Shown here: positions 8,998 to 18,051 of the stretch, in pieces | Numbering within the stretch: position 1 is the first letter of the stretch | Layout of the letters: each line of letters starts with the position of its first letter | From: Puniceicoccaceae bacterium MED-G32 | GTDB lineage: Bacteria; Verrucomicrobiota; Verrucomicrobiia; Opitutales; Coraliomargaritaceae | Reading direction: 5' to 3' | DNA length: 34,326 nt | NCBI GenBank assembly: GCA_002457235.1 | Contig: NTJV01000004.1 | Span: forward strand, 1 to 34,326 | Position numbers and translations under genes: made by a program | The notes under the pieces: generated by a model | The model's input: the letters and a program-made list of their open reading frames with translations, nothing else | Told to the model about the DNA's origin: nothing | Databases searched by the model: none

Positions 8998-9756
8998 ATG
9001 GCAGGATATAAGGCATTTTTATCGGATATTTCAAAGTTGCAGTCGGAACGATTATTTCTTGATCCTCAGGAAAGTCATCACCTGTGTCGTGTATTAAGGG
9101 CTTCAAAAGATAGTGTTGTAGAGGTTTTTGATGGGAAAGGTACAATTTATAAGACTAAGCTTTTGGAGGCAAATCCTCGGAATGCAGAATTGGAAATAAT
9201 CCAAAAAAAGACCTATGCTTTGCCAAAAAGGGAATTGATTTTGCTTATGAGCATCCCAAAACCAAAAGCAATGGATCAAATATTAAAACATGCGGTTGAG
9301 ATAGGGATACAGAGAATTATACCAGTTTTTAGTGAGCATAGTGCCTTTAGGTTAAACTCTGAAAAAATGGAGGAAAAATTAAATAAATGGCAAAGTATCT
9401 TAATTGAATCATGTAAACAAAGTGGGTGTCCACTTTTGCCTCAAATGCATGCGATTGAGTCTCTTGAGCAGTTTTTTTTAAGGTATGCATCTGATTGGAA
9501 GCAGAATGCTATGGGGGTTGTAGCTAGTTTAGAAGGTGATGCTGATTTATTATGGGATAGATTGGAGCATGCTTATGAAAGTGAAAAAATGATTATTTAT
9601 GCGGTAGGTCCAGAGGGTGATTTTTCAAAAACTGAATATGAAGCATTTAAAGATTTAGGCTTTTTAAGTTCACGACTAGGGGCGCATGTCTTGAGATCGG
9701 AGACAGCTGTTACTTACGGTCTTAGTGTAATTGATCAATTTTTGCGGACTCGCTAA
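8998..9756 (+). CDS. rsmE: 16S rRNA (uracil-1498-N3)-methyltransferase
   Basis: RsmE methylates N3 of U1498 in helix 44 of 16S rRNA using SAM. The 252-residue protein has the expected N-terminal PUA-like part, with HHLCRVLRASKDSVVEVFDG, and a C-terminal SPOUT (knotted) domain. Knot-forming motifs are IYAVGPEGDFSKTEYEAF and the final LGAHVLRSETAVTYGLSVI. ATG 8998 agrees with the family N-terminus but has no Shine-Dalgarno site. The gene pairs with the downstream DNA glycosylase, 11 bases away. Confidence 0.95.
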   Translation: MAGYKAFLSDISKLQSERLFLDPQESHHLCRVLRASKDSVVEVFDGKGTIYKTKLLEANPRNAELEIIQKKTYALPKRELILLMSIPKPKAMDQILKHAVEIGIQRIIPVFSEHSAFRLNSEKMEEKLNKWQSILIESCKQSGCPLLPQMHAIESLEQFFLRYASDWKQNAMGVVASLEGDADLLWDRLEHAYESEKMIIYAVGPEGDFSKTEYEAFKDLGFLSSRLGAHVLRSETAVTYGLSVIDQFLRTR

Positions 9757-9767
9757 GATTATCTGTC

Positions 9768-10319
9768 ATGAATGATTCAGATCCAAATATTCTAAAGGAT
9801 CATTTTTTTGAACGAGATTCTTTTTTAGTAGCGGAAGAGATTTTAGGCTGTGCCTTAGTTCGGGAATTACCCGATGGAAATTTAATTCGTTCAATTATAA
9901 GTGAAGTTGAAGTTTATGATGGCTTCTTAGATAAAGCTTCTCATGCGCATCGAGGAATTACAAAGAGAAATCAAGTGATGTTTGGTCCTCCAGGAAGAGC
10001 CTATGTTTATTTGTGTTACGGAATGCATTGGCTTTTAAATATAACAACAAGGGAATCAGGGTATCCTGCTGCTTTATTAATCCGTTCGGTGAGTGATTGT
10101 AAGGGGCCCGGTCGTACTACTCGTTTTTTTCATATAAATGGTGAGCAAAATAACCAATCGCTGAATAAAGAAAATGGGCTATGGTTAGAAGCGAATAAAA
10201 ATAAGCTCCTGAAGAACATAAAGAAAGAGCCACGAGTAGGTATTGATTATGCAGGAAAGCCTTGGGTAAATAAACTCTACCGTTATGGCTTAAAGTCTTT
10301 AGAGGATTGCACCAATTAA
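9768..10319 (+). CDS. DNA-3-methyladenine glycosylase, AAG/MPG type
   Basis: It removes alkylated purines such as 3-methyladenine from DNA as the first step of base excision repair. The 183-residue protein has the compact AAG fold common in bacteria. Recognisable parts are ILGCALVRE, the EVEVYDG segment that should carry the catalytic Glu, SHAHRGITKRNQVMFGPPG and the YVYLCYGMHWLLNI segment of the DNA-intercalating region, then GPGRTTRFF. It is likely co-transcribed with rsmE. It converges on the 79-residue ORF at 10340 with 20 bases between stops. Confidence 0.93.
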   Translation: MNDSDPNILKDHFFERDSFLVAEEILGCALVRELPDGNLIRSIISEVEVYDGFLDKASHAHRGITKRNQVMFGPPGRAYVYLCYGMHWLLNITTRESGYPAALLIRSVSDCKGPGRTTRFFHINGEQNNQSLNKENGLWLEANKNKLLKNIKKEPRVGIDYAGKPWVNKLYRYGLKSLEDCTN

Positions 10320-10339
10320 AATTCTAAAGATTTATTTAT

Positions 10340-10579
10340 TCAGTTTTTATTTTGTGAGCGGATTGCTTCTAAAATATTTTTTTTGAGATCCTTTGGGATT
10401 TCAATTGATTGCAAGGCATTATGTAGCTCCTCCTCTAAATTGAAATCTTCAGAAAGGTCTTCTACAATTTTTTTAAACTGATTATTATCCTTAACTAACT
10501 CTGAAATTGTATCTTCATTCAGTATCTTCTTTCTTTTTGTTTGGTTTAGGATTTGTTTTTTTGGATGATGTGGGTTCAT
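10340..10579 (-). CDS. small hypothetical protein downstream of ECF sigma gene (possible anti-sigma-like)
   Basis: A charged, helical, cytoplasmic protein of up to 79 residues with no membrane segment. The ATG at 10579 lies 65 bases inside the sigma gene. The first 20 or so residues mirror the Lys-rich tail of that gene in another frame, so the true start may lie later at a non-ATG codon. The end (EELHNALQSIEIPKDLKKNI) recalls short acidic proteins that follow sigma genes in several phyla, so an anti-sigma role is possible but unproven. It might also be reached by slippage on an A7 run (T7 at 10556-10562 on the plus strand). Confidence 0.5.
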   Translation of the reverse strand: MNPHHPKKQILNQTKRKKILNEDTISELVKDNNQFKKIVEDLSEDFNLEEELHNALQSIEIPKDLKKNILEAIRSQNKN

Positions 10580-11138
10580 TGTCTTTGGTTTTATCGGTCG
10601 CTATATCTTTAAACTTTAAGACAGATTTTAACTGCTTTTTACCTCTAGATAATCGCGACATTACAGTGCCAATAGGAATAGTTAGGATGTTTGAAACCTC
10701 TTTGTAAGAAAGGTCTTTTAAGTAAAAAAGTATAATTACTTCTTTATAAATGGGCTCGATTTTATCGAGTGCACTGAGAACACTATTTTTTTCTTCTTTA
10801 TGAATTATATTTTGAGTTCGGTTACTCGGGTCTTCGATTTCAATACTTAATGTGTCAAAATCATTTAAGCGTGCGGCTTTTCTTCTTTGATTTAGAAACT
10901 CTCTATAAAGGGTGGTAAATAGCCATGATTTTATTTTTGAGCTATTTTTAATGGTGTGACCTTTTTTGCTGTAAATTAAAAAAGTTTGTTGAGTAAGGTC
11001 AGAAGCTTCGTGCGGACTTTTACTTAAGCTGTAAGCAAAACGATACAATGGCTTGTAATAAGCTTCAATGATTTGTTCGATTTGCTTTTGAGAGCTCGTT
11101 TTTGGAGTATTAGAGTTATCTTTTTCTTCTTTAGTCAT
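10515..11138 (-). CDS. ECF-type RNA polymerase sigma factor
   Basis: It directs RNA polymerase to a specific promoter set. Region 2 is at about residues 20-85, with YYKPLYRFAYSLSKSPHEASDLTQQTFL and IKSWLFTTLYREFLN. Region 4 is at about 120-175, with LSYKEVSNILTIPIGTVMSRLSRGKKQLKS forming the helix-turn-helix. The protein has 207 residues. A Lys/Thr/Pro/Asn-rich tail of about 30 residues, probably disordered, extends past region 4, unusual for compact ECF factors. No membrane anti-sigma gene is adjacent; a small soluble protein overlaps its 3' end. Its targets cannot be told from the window. Confidence 0.9.
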   Translation of the reverse strand: MTKEEKDNSNTPKTSSQKQIEQIIEAYYKPLYRFAYSLSKSPHEASDLTQQTFLIYSKKGHTIKNSSKIKSWLFTTLYREFLNQRRKAARLNDFDTLSIEIEDPSNRTQNIIHKEEKNSVLSALDKIEPIYKEVIILFYLKDLSYKEVSNILTIPIGTVMSRLSRGKKQLKSVLKFKDIATDKTKDNEPTSSKKTNPKPNKKKEDTE

Positions 11139-11188
11139 TTTGGGGATGATTGAAGTAGGATAATGGAATTATGGACTCTTATGATGAG

Positions 11189-12280
11189 TTAAAGTATTAA
11201 CATCGCATCGCCATAAGAGTAGAACCTATAATTATTTTTAATTGCTAAATTGTAAAGTGTTTTTAGCAACTCTACTCCATGAGTAGTATCTGGCTCAAGG
11301 AAAGCTGATACTAAACAAAGTAAGGATGAGCGAGGTAAATGAAAATTGGTGATCATGGCATCAACACCAAGAAATTTAGCAGGTGGATAAATATACAGAT
11401 CGGTACTGGCTGAGTAGGGTTTATCAAAAAATTGTTCTAGAGTATCTGAGTTTTTAGATAGGTGTGCATAAAATGATTCTAAGGATCGTACACTAGTTGT
11501 CCCAACGGCGACTCGCAATTTTGAGCCTTTGGGCTGTAAGGCTTTTATGGTAGCTGGAGGAATTTCAAAAGATTCTCGATGGATCTTATGGTTTTCTATC
11601 GCATCGACTTGTATCGGCCTAAAGGTTCCTATGCCAACATTTAGGCTAAGGTCTAAAAAATCATGTCCTTCAGCTTTCAATTTTTCAATGAGTTCATTTG
11701 TGAAGTGAAGTCCCGCGGTTGGTGCAGCAGCTGCAAATGGTTTGTTGTCATCCGCATAGACAGTTTGGTAACGCTCAGAGTCGAGTTTATCTCGAATGTC
11801 TTTTTTTTCCCTTTGTATATATGGGGGAAGGGGCATTTTGCCAAGTTTGTTTGCTAGGTCATAAACATTATTTTCATGAAACAAATTAAACCGAACCTTA
11901 TATTCTCCGTTAATATTAGTATCTAATACGTTCGCTTCATAATGATTTTCATCAAAAAAGTATCGAGCATTTAATGTTTTTTTGCCGGGCTTAATCAAGC
12001 ACCACCAAGTATTTGAATCTTCGGCAGGATTTAGCAATAAACATTCAACTAAGCCTCCTGTCTTTCTCTTGCCAAAAAGTCTGGCTTTGAGCACAGAGAC
12101 TTGATTTCTGAAAAATTGTACATTTTTAGGTAAAAAATCACCTATATCTTTAAATTGGGCATGGCTTATCATTCCATTTTTTCGATTATAGACTAATAAT
12201 CGAGCGTCGCTTCTTTTTTCGCTGGGTTCTTGTGCAATTAAAGATTTCGGTAATGTGTAGTCAAATAAGGATAAATCCAT
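11189..12280 (-). CDS. queA: S-adenosylmethionine:tRNA ribosyltransferase-isomerase
   Basis: QueA transfers and rearranges the ribosyl part of SAM onto tRNA-bound preQ1 to form epoxyqueuosine. The 363-residue protein starts with the typical FDYTLPKSLIAQEPSEKRSDARLLV. It contains AAPTAGLHFT, LNVGIGTFRPI, VGTTSVRSLES and, near the end, TNFHLPRSSLLCLVSAF. All are QueA hallmarks. It lies 7.5 kb from queC, queD and queE, and is probably the first gene of a unit with the sigma factor 50 bases downstream. Confidence 0.96.
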   Translation of the reverse strand: MDLSLFDYTLPKSLIAQEPSEKRSDARLLVYNRKNGMISHAQFKDIGDFLPKNVQFFRNQVSVLKARLFGKRKTGGLVECLLLNPAEDSNTWWCLIKPGKKTLNARYFFDENHYEANVLDTNINGEYKVRFNLFHENNVYDLANKLGKMPLPPYIQREKKDIRDKLDSERYQTVYADDNKPFAAAAPTAGLHFTNELIEKLKAEGHDFLDLSLNVGIGTFRPIQVDAIENHKIHRESFEIPPATIKALQPKGSKLRVAVGTTSVRSLESFYAHLSKNSDTLEQFFDKPYSASTDLYIYPPAKFLGVDAMITNFHLPRSSLLCLVSAFLEPDTTHGVELLKTLYNLAIKNNYRFYSYGDAMLIL

Positions 12281-12339
12281 TGTGTTATTTTTTAGTTTTC
12301 TTACTTAAGCAACTTAGGTTAATTTTATAAAGAATTAGT

Positions 12340-13332
12340 ATGCAAACTATTTTAGACAGTTTCAGAAATAAGGGCTATTTATTGGAGTCTAATGTTTATC
12401 AGTATCTATTAAAGGAAAAGGTAGACAAAATACTTGTTGCTTGTTCAGGAGGCGCAGATTCAGTTTTTGCTCTATTGCTTTTAATGAGCCACCAAAAAGA
12501 AATGGGGTTTGATTTAGAAGTGGCTCATTTTAATCATAATTGGAGAGGGGTGGACTCAGCCAAAGATGCTCAATATGTTGAAGATTTTGCAAAAAAACTG
12601 AAATTATCGTATCGCTATGATTCAGCTAAGTTAGATCAATCAGTTAAAACAGAAACAAATGCTCGAGTGGCTAGAATTGAATTTTTGAGAAAGACGGCAA
12701 AGAAAGTAGGGGCAAGTGTAATTGCTTTTGGTCATCAAATGGATGATATTTTGGAAACACAGATTCAGCGTTTAGGACGTGGATCGAGTATAGAGGGTTT
12801 AATTGCTCCAAGACCAGTTCATTTATTTGAGAATGAGCCAACTCATATCCGACCGGTTTTAAATTTCAGTGCAGAAGCAATTAAGGAAATATTGACAAAG
12901 CATGAGTTAGCCTGGTGTGAAGATGCTAGTAATAATGATGAGAGGATTGTACGAAATAAACTCCGTAAGAGTATCATTCCTCAGCTAGCTGAGTGGATGC
13001 ATAGAGATGTTTCTCAGGGAGCCTGGAGAAGCAGGAAGTTATTAGAGGACGATGCAAATTTTCTAGATGAATTAGCAAAAGAGCGATTGCCTGCCTGTTA
13101 CAAGTTAGAAGCTAAATTAGATCGCTTATTACTGAGATCAGAAAAACAATCACTTACCAGAAGAGCTTTCTTTTACTGGCTTCATAAAATGAATCCAAAT
13201 TTTGTAGCGAGTGCTCGCTTACAGGAACAATTGTTAAATGCAATTTATGGTGAACAATTTCGCGAAAAGTTTTCGCTAGGGGAAGCATTTATTGTAATGA
13301 ATAAGCGACAAATATGGATAGAAAAGAGTTGA
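12340..13332 (+). CDS. tilS: tRNA(Ile)-lysidine synthase
   Basis: TilS converts C34 of tRNA-Ile(CAU) to lysidine, so that the tRNA reads AUA and not AUG. The PP-loop ATP-binding motif SGGADS is at 36-41, followed by HFNHNWRG and FGHQMDDILETQIQRLGRGSS, typical of the catalytic domain, and RNKLRKSIIPQL near residue 205. At 330 residues it is shorter than the E. coli enzyme of about 430. It seems to lack the extra C-terminal tRNA-binding domain, as many short TilS proteins do. A TATAAA hexamer at 12326-12331 sits only eight bases before the ATG. Confidence 0.93.
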   Translation: MQTILDSFRNKGYLLESNVYQYLLKEKVDKILVACSGGADSVFALLLLMSHQKEMGFDLEVAHFNHNWRGVDSAKDAQYVEDFAKKLKLSYRYDSAKLDQSVKTETNARVARIEFLRKTAKKVGASVIAFGHQMDDILETQIQRLGRGSSIEGLIAPRPVHLFENEPTHIRPVLNFSAEAIKEILTKHELAWCEDASNNDERIVRNKLRKSIIPQLAEWMHRDVSQGAWRSRKLLEDDANFLDELAKERLPACYKLEAKLDRLLLRSEKQSLTRRAFFYWLHKMNPNFVASARLQEQLLNAIYGEQFREKFSLGEAFIVMNKRQIWIEKS

Positions 13333-13371
13333 AGTCTTTTTTTTCTTTTATTTAGATTATCGGTTCATAAT

Positions 13372-13400
13372 TTGACATACTAATTAGGAAGAACTACTTT
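13372..13400 (+). promoter_or_regulatory. candidate promoter for ftsH
   Basis: TTGACA at 13372-13377, a 17-base spacer and a weak TACTTT at 13395-13400. The predicted start of transcription, near 13407, is only two bases before the ATG. Confidence 0.3.
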
Positions 13401-13408
13401 CACATACA

Positions 13409-15463
13409 ATGTTTAATAATCAAAATTTTAAAGATTCGAACTCAGAAAAGAATAATTCACGCAAGCCAAGAAGATTTCAGCCGCGTGTTTTGTATATCTA
13501 TTTGATCATTTTGGGTGTTATTATGGCCTTATTTTTCGCTAACCCAAATTCGGGTTTATCAGTTAAAAATCTGACGATTAGCGAAGTTATAGATAAAGTT
13601 CAGGCTGGTGAAATCACCCCTTGGGAAGGTACGATGAAACCAAATTTATCTTTTGGTCGTGAAGGGTATTCCATTTCAGGAATCTTCAGACCAAATAGTG
13701 ATAGCTCTGATTTAACGCTTACTGAAGATAGTCAGATGGAAGTTCGATTCTTTGCAGAAGGTCGTCTAACAGAAGATGATTTTTTGCTAATGAGAAACTA
13801 TTTTAATGAACGACAATCAAGCACGATGCTCCAGGATGTGCTTGTTAGTTTTCTTCCCTTTATTCTAATTGTAGCCCTATTATATTTTCTCTTTGTTCGT
13901 CAGTTAAAGAGTGCAGGAAAAGGGGCTATGAGTTTTGGTAAGAGTAAAGCAAAAATGCTAACTCGAGACAAAGACTCCATTACTTTCAAAAATGTTGCTG
14001 GCTGTGATGAAGCTAAAGAAGAAGTTGGCGAGGTCGTAGACTTTTTGAAAGACCCAAAGAAATTTCAGAAAATAGGAGGTAAAATACCAAAAGGTGTGCT
14101 TATGGTAGGCCCTCCAGGTACTGGTAAGACTCTATTAGCCAAGGCAGTGGCTGGGGAAGCAGACGTGCCATTCTTTTCTATCAGTGGTTCTGATTTTGTT
14201 GAGATGTTTGTCGGAGTGGGGGCAGCTCGCGTCAGAGACATGTTTGAGCAGGGCAGAAAAAGCGCACCTTGTATTGTTTTTATAGATGAGATTGATGCAG
14301 TAGGACGTCAACGTGGAGCAGGTCTTGGTGGAGGTAATGATGAACGTGAACAAACTTTGAATTCACTCCTTGTTGAGATGGATGGTTTTGATGGTCACGA
14401 AGGTGTGATTATAATTGCAGCCACGAATAGACCAGATGTCTTAGATAGTGCTTTGTTACGCCCTGGGCGTTTTGACAGACAAGTAACCATTGATTTGCCA
14501 GATGTGATTGGGCGTCGTGAGATCTTACAAGTTCATGCTAAAAAGATAATTCTATCAGAAGAAGTGAATTTAGAAAATGTAGCTCGCAACACACCTGGGT
14601 TTTCTGGTGCAGATTTAGCTAACTTGTTAAATGAGGGAGCATTAATAGCGGCACGCCATAATAAGAAATTTGTCGAATCTAATGATCTTGATGAAGCACG
14701 TGATAAGATATCATTCGGTCGTGAGCGAAGAAAATTAATGGATGATGAGGATCGTAAAATTACTGCGTATCATGAGGCAGGACATGCTGTTGTTCAGGCA
14801 GTAGTCGATGATGGTACGATGCCTGTTTATAAAGTAACAATTATTCCTCGAGGTCAAAGTTTAGGATCTACAATGTTTATGCCTAAAAAAGACCTGTTAA
14901 ATTATTCTAAAAAGCGATTATTGAATCAAATATGCTGTGGTATGGGAGGTCGATGTGCTGAAGAAATAATATTTGATGATATCACAAGTGGAGCTTCTGG
15001 AGATATTAAAATGGTGACTAAAACAGCTCGTCATATGGTATGCGATTGGGGTATGACTGAACTTGGTACGGTTGCTTTAGGTGAAAACAAAGACCATGTT
15101 TTTCTTGGACAAGAGATACAGCGATCACAAAATTATAGTGAATCAACAGCTATAAAAATTGATAACAAGATAAGCGAAATAGTGGATATCCAACATCAAC
15201 GTGCTTTAGACATTCTTAATGAAAACAGAGAGTCTTTAGAAGTCTGCGCTCAAGCACTTCTTGAGCATGAAACGATTGAGGGTAAGCATGTTTATGAAAT
15301 ATTAGAATTTGGCGAAATCCGCTCACCGATTATAGAAACACGCTCTATTGCTGAGAATGTATCTGAAGAAAGTAGTGAGGAAGAATTGAAGACTGAGGAG
15401 CAAACTGATCAAGGAGATGATGATTTAGCAGGCGACGAGTCCCCGATTCAAGCACCTGCTTAA
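13409..15463 (+). CDS. ftsH: ATP-dependent zinc metalloprotease FtsH
   Basis: A membrane-anchored AAA+ protease that degrades misassembled membrane proteins and short-lived regulators. The order is a basic N-terminus, membrane helix 1 (about 27-45), a short extracytoplasmic part, membrane helix 2 (about 145-165), then the AAA domain. Walker A GPPGTGKT is at 234-241 and Walker B FIDEID near 291-296. The second region of homology includes RPGRFDRQV. The zinc site is HEAGH at 455-459. The 684-residue protein ends in a Glu/Asp-rich tail. Its TAA overlaps the stop of the convergent FeoB-associated gene within the TTAA at 15460-15463. Confidence 0.97.
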   Translation: MFNNQNFKDSNSEKNNSRKPRRFQPRVLYIYLIILGVIMALFFANPNSGLSVKNLTISEVIDKVQAGEITPWEGTMKPNLSFGREGYSISGIFRPNSDSSDLTLTEDSQMEVRFFAEGRLTEDDFLLMRNYFNERQSSTMLQDVLVSFLPFILIVALLYFLFVRQLKSAGKGAMSFGKSKAKMLTRDKDSITFKNVAGCDEAKEEVGEVVDFLKDPKKFQKIGGKIPKGVLMVGPPGTGKTLLAKAVAGEADVPFFSISGSDFVEMFVGVGAARVRDMFEQGRKSAPCIVFIDEIDAVGRQRGAGLGGGNDEREQTLNSLLVEMDGFDGHEGVIIIAATNRPDVLDSALLRPGRFDRQVTIDLPDVIGRREILQVHAKKIILSEEVNLENVARNTPGFSGADLANLLNEGALIAARHNKKFVESNDLDEARDKISFGRERRKLMDDEDRKITAYHEAGHAVVQAVVDDGTMPVYKVTIIPRGQSLGSTMFMPKKDLLNYSKKRLLNQICCGMGGRCAEEIIFDDITSGASGDIKMVTKTARHMVCDWGMTELGTVALGENKDHVFLGQEIQRSQNYSESTAIKIDNKISEIVDIQHQRALDILNENRESLEVCAQALLEHETIEGKHVYEILEFGEIRSPIIETRSIAENVSEESSEEELKTEEQTDQGDDDLAGDESPIQAPA

Positions 15464-15615
15464 GATCCGTTTTTACTCTTTTTCTTTTCTGTACATTTTG
15501 AGCTACAGGAACAGCCTTTCTTTTTCTTATTGTACGCAGGAGTAAATTTGCAAATCAATATCCATGAAGCTAAGGTACACAGAGCAATTACCATGATTGT
15601 ATCTAAAAGGTTCAT
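15460..15615 (-). CDS. FeoB-associated Cys-rich membrane peptide
   Basis: A 51-residue peptide with one N-terminal membrane helix (LDTIMVIALCTLASWILI) and a short cytoplasmic tail holding GCSCSSKC and many lysines. This matches the small FeoB-associated Cys-rich proteins found next to feoB in many bacteria. Their exact role is not settled; metal handling or FeoB complex stability has been suggested. Start ATG 15615 overlaps the feoB stop as ATGA, which implies translational coupling. An upstream in-frame start at 15660 is unlikely because it would overlap feoB by 49 bases. Its stop overlaps that of ftsH. Confidence 0.75.
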   Translation of the reverse strand: MNLLDTIMVIALCTLASWILICKFTPAYNKKKKGCSCSSKCTEKKKSKNGS

Positions 15616-17774
15616 AGGAAAAAGTTTATAGATTGATAAGTTATGATACTTGCCACCCAAGCAATAAGACTGAGGCTAATAAATGATCCTATTGCCCATA
15701 GCCAATTTAGTTCTTGAGCGATAATTGCAACTGTAGCTCCGCACTGCATACAGAGTGCAAAAAATATCATAATAGAGAAGGCAACAGCTATATCAAAGAC
15801 AGGCATGCCTTTACGTTTGCCTTCTTCCCAGGTTGCATTTTTTAAAGAGGCTCTAAGGTCTCTCGAGTTTTCATCCATCTCTCCGCCCAATGAGTATAGG
15901 ATACCTAAGGTTGCGATTATGACTTCTCTAGCTGGAAAACTTGCAATGACCGCAACTGTAATTTTCCAATCGTAGCCAGAAGAATTAAATATTGGTTGCA
16001 GCCCTTTACCTAATTTTCCGCCAAAACTATTCTCTAAATAAGCACTATCAATTTTGGCTTGTAAGCTACTTTCATCTATTAATTCAACTGCGTATTGATT
16101 GCGAATTTCACTTTCAATATTCGCCGGGCGAGGAAAGTAAAAGAGCGCCCATATAATAATAGTAAATGCAAAAATTAGAGTTCCTGCACTGCTAATAAAG
16201 GCATAGCCACTTTCATAAATTCGTCCGTAAATGTTTTTTAGGTTTGGAATTCGATAACGAGGTAATTCCATGACAAAGGGTATAGATATGCTTTTTCTTT
16301 GAATACATTGATTCATTAAGTAAGCGGCAGGCGCAGCTACTAAGACACCAATAAAGTGCATGAAGAAAAGTGTTATACCTGAAATCGCAGGTCCATAAGC
16401 TGGCTCAACAAATATACCAATCATTAAAATATAAATCGGTAAGCGAGCAGAACAACTCATCAATGGAGCAATCATTATGGTAATGATTCGTATTTTTTTA
16501 TCATTGATGGTACGTGTTGCTAAAATTCCAGGAATAGCACAGGCATAGCTAGACAAAAGTGGCACAAAGCTTTTTCCATTTAGGCCGCACCATTGGAAAA
16601 GTTTATCCATTAAAAAGGCAGCACGTGCCATGTATCCAGTTTCCTCTAAAAGGGAGATAAATAAAAATAAGACTAATATTTGTGGCAAAAATATAACAAA
16701 AGCACCAACACCACTGAGTACGCCATCTACAATTAAGCTTTGAAGCATTGGGGTGCTTTCTAAAGCAGAGGAGGCAAGGGATTGGACATGAGCAATACCC
16801 CCTTCAATTAATTGCATAAACGGACCAGACCAAGAATACACAGATTGAAAAACGAAATACATCATTCCAACAAAAATGACTAAGCCCCAGAACCGATGTA
16901 AAAGCAGTTGGTCTATACTTTCTGAATGTATAGATTTTTTAAGTGTTGCTTGACGGGCGATGATATCCGCAAGTATGGGTTTTAAAAATCGAAATCGAAT
17001 AATTGATTCTACAGCATTTGGATGGAAGCCACCTTTATGAACGGTCTCTTTTGCCTTTTCTATAGCTTCTAAAATTTGTGTTTTTTCGCCTTTTAGCCTA
17101 TCTGCTACCGCACTTGAAGCATCAAATATCAATCTTTGTATTTCACCATTTGATAGAGATTGTGATGTTTGATCGATAGCACTTAAATCCGCTTTTAGTG
17201 TATCTACCGCTTCTTGTACGGGTTCAGGCCATTTCGGGCGAACCATAATTGCTTTATTGCTTAGTGCTGTTTTGACCGCTAAGGCAAGCTTATCAATCCC
17301 TTTTGCTTGATTAGCAACTGTGGGTACAACTGGTACACCTAGGCGTTTTTCCAGTAACTTAGAATCAATCTGTATGCCTTTTCTTTCCGCGATATCCCAG
17401 CAATTCAGTGCAATGACAATAGGCACTCCTAATTCAGATGCTTGAGAAGCTAAAAAAAGATTTCTTTGCAGATTTTCTGCATCGATGACTATTATCATTA
17501 AACTAGGACTGAGATCAGGTATATTCCCTGAAAGAACATCAACGGTAATACGCTCATCTATGGTTTGAGCACTTAAACTGTAAGTGCCAGGAAGATCAAT
17601 AACAGTTAGGGATTCTGTTTTACTCAGTTTCCAAAGTCCGGATTTTTTCTCAACAGTGACACCTGGATAATTGCCCACTCGTTGTTTTTGACCAGTCAAG
17701 GCATTGAAGAGGGACGTTTTACCCGTATTGGGATTTCCAATTAGAGCAATTGTTGATAAACGCTGATCCATCAT
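15612..17774 (-). CDS. feoB: ferrous iron transport protein B
   Basis: FeoB imports Fe(II) across the inner membrane. The N-terminal GTPase domain has G1 GNPNTGKTS (13-21), the G3-type DLPGTYSLS and an NCWD G4-like site. The polytopic membrane part has two gate-like motifs: SSYACAIPGILATR with a conserved Cys, and FPAREVIIATLGILYSLGG. With start ATG 17774 the protein has 720 residues. An in-frame ATG at 17795 and a longer start at 17825 would overlap feoA. The order is feoA, feoB, then the Cys-rich peptide. No FeoC is seen. Confidence 0.95.
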   Translation of the reverse strand: MMDQRLSTIALIGNPNTGKTSLFNALTGQKQRVGNYPGVTVEKKSGLWKLSKTESLTVIDLPGTYSLSAQTIDERITVDVLSGNIPDLSPSLMIIVIDAENLQRNLFLASQASELGVPIVIALNCWDIAERKGIQIDSKLLEKRLGVPVVPTVANQAKGIDKLALAVKTALSNKAIMVRPKWPEPVQEAVDTLKADLSAIDQTSQSLSNGEIQRLIFDASSAVADRLKGEKTQILEAIEKAKETVHKGGFHPNAVESIIRFRFLKPILADIIARQATLKKSIHSESIDQLLLHRFWGLVIFVGMMYFVFQSVYSWSGPFMQLIEGGIAHVQSLASSALESTPMLQSLIVDGVLSGVGAFVIFLPQILVLFLFISLLEETGYMARAAFLMDKLFQWCGLNGKSFVPLLSSYACAIPGILATRTINDKKIRIITIMIAPLMSCSARLPIYILMIGIFVEPAYGPAISGITLFFMHFIGVLVAAPAAYLMNQCIQRKSISIPFVMELPRYRIPNLKNIYGRIYESGYAFISSAGTLIFAFTIIIWALFYFPRPANIESEIRNQYAVELIDESSLQAKIDSAYLENSFGGKLGKGLQPIFNSSGYDWKITVAVIASFPAREVIIATLGILYSLGGEMDENSRDLRASLKNATWEEGKRKGMPVFDIAVAFSIMIFFALCMQCGATVAIIAQELNWLWAIGSFISLSLIAWVASIITYQSINFFL

Positions 17775-17778
17775 TATT

Positions 17779-18018
17779 TTATTGGGTCGATTCATTAATG
17801 ATATCAACTTCCAAGAAGGCGGCATCTTTTAAGCGAATAGATACATGACAATCTTTAAATTCGATCGATATCGGATCTCCAAGAGGAGCTTCATGGCGAA
17901 TACGGATTAATTCTCCAGGGAGTAATCCCATATCCATTAAACGACTTATGCAACGCTGTGACTCATCCATTTTGAGTACTTTATAATGTCCTTTGTCTTT
18001 GATTTGATTCAGTTGCAT
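17779..18018 (-). CDS. feoA: ferrous iron transport protein A
   Basis: A 79-residue SH3-like cytoplasmic protein that assists FeoB. The central RLMDMGLLPGELIRIRHEAP followed by LGDPISIEF is the FeoA signature. The start is set at ATG 18018, because the longer frame to 18057 would cover two inverted repeats and add an atypical hydrophobic start. The gene ends four bases before feoB. The leader contains a 17-bp palindrome (18026-18042) ending seven bases before the ATG, and a second inverted repeat further up. Confidence 0.9.
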   Translation of the reverse strand: MQLNQIKDKGHYKVLKMDESQRCISRLMDMGLLPGELIRIRHEAPLGDPISIEFKDCHVSIRLKDAAFLEVDIINESTQ

Positions 18019-18025
18019 GATTGGT

Positions 18026-18042
18026 TTGAGAATTAGTCTCAA
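18026..18042. promoter_or_regulatory. candidate Fur-family operator upstream of feoA
   Basis: Plus strand TTGAGA-ATTAG-TCTCAA is a 6-5-6 inverted repeat. Read on the feoA strand, its 15-base core (18027-18041) is TGAGACTAATTCTCA. It matches the suf-operon palindrome at 12 of 15 positions, including the centre. It ends seven bases before the feoA ATG, so binding could block transcription or translation. Confidence 0.5.
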
Positions 18043-18051
18043 TAGCATAGA

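Noticed and set aside
15616-15660. Longer N-terminus for the FeoB-associated peptide
   Set aside because: It would overlap feoB by 49 bases and add residues before the membrane helix that small relatives lack; the ATGA overlap start is more natural.
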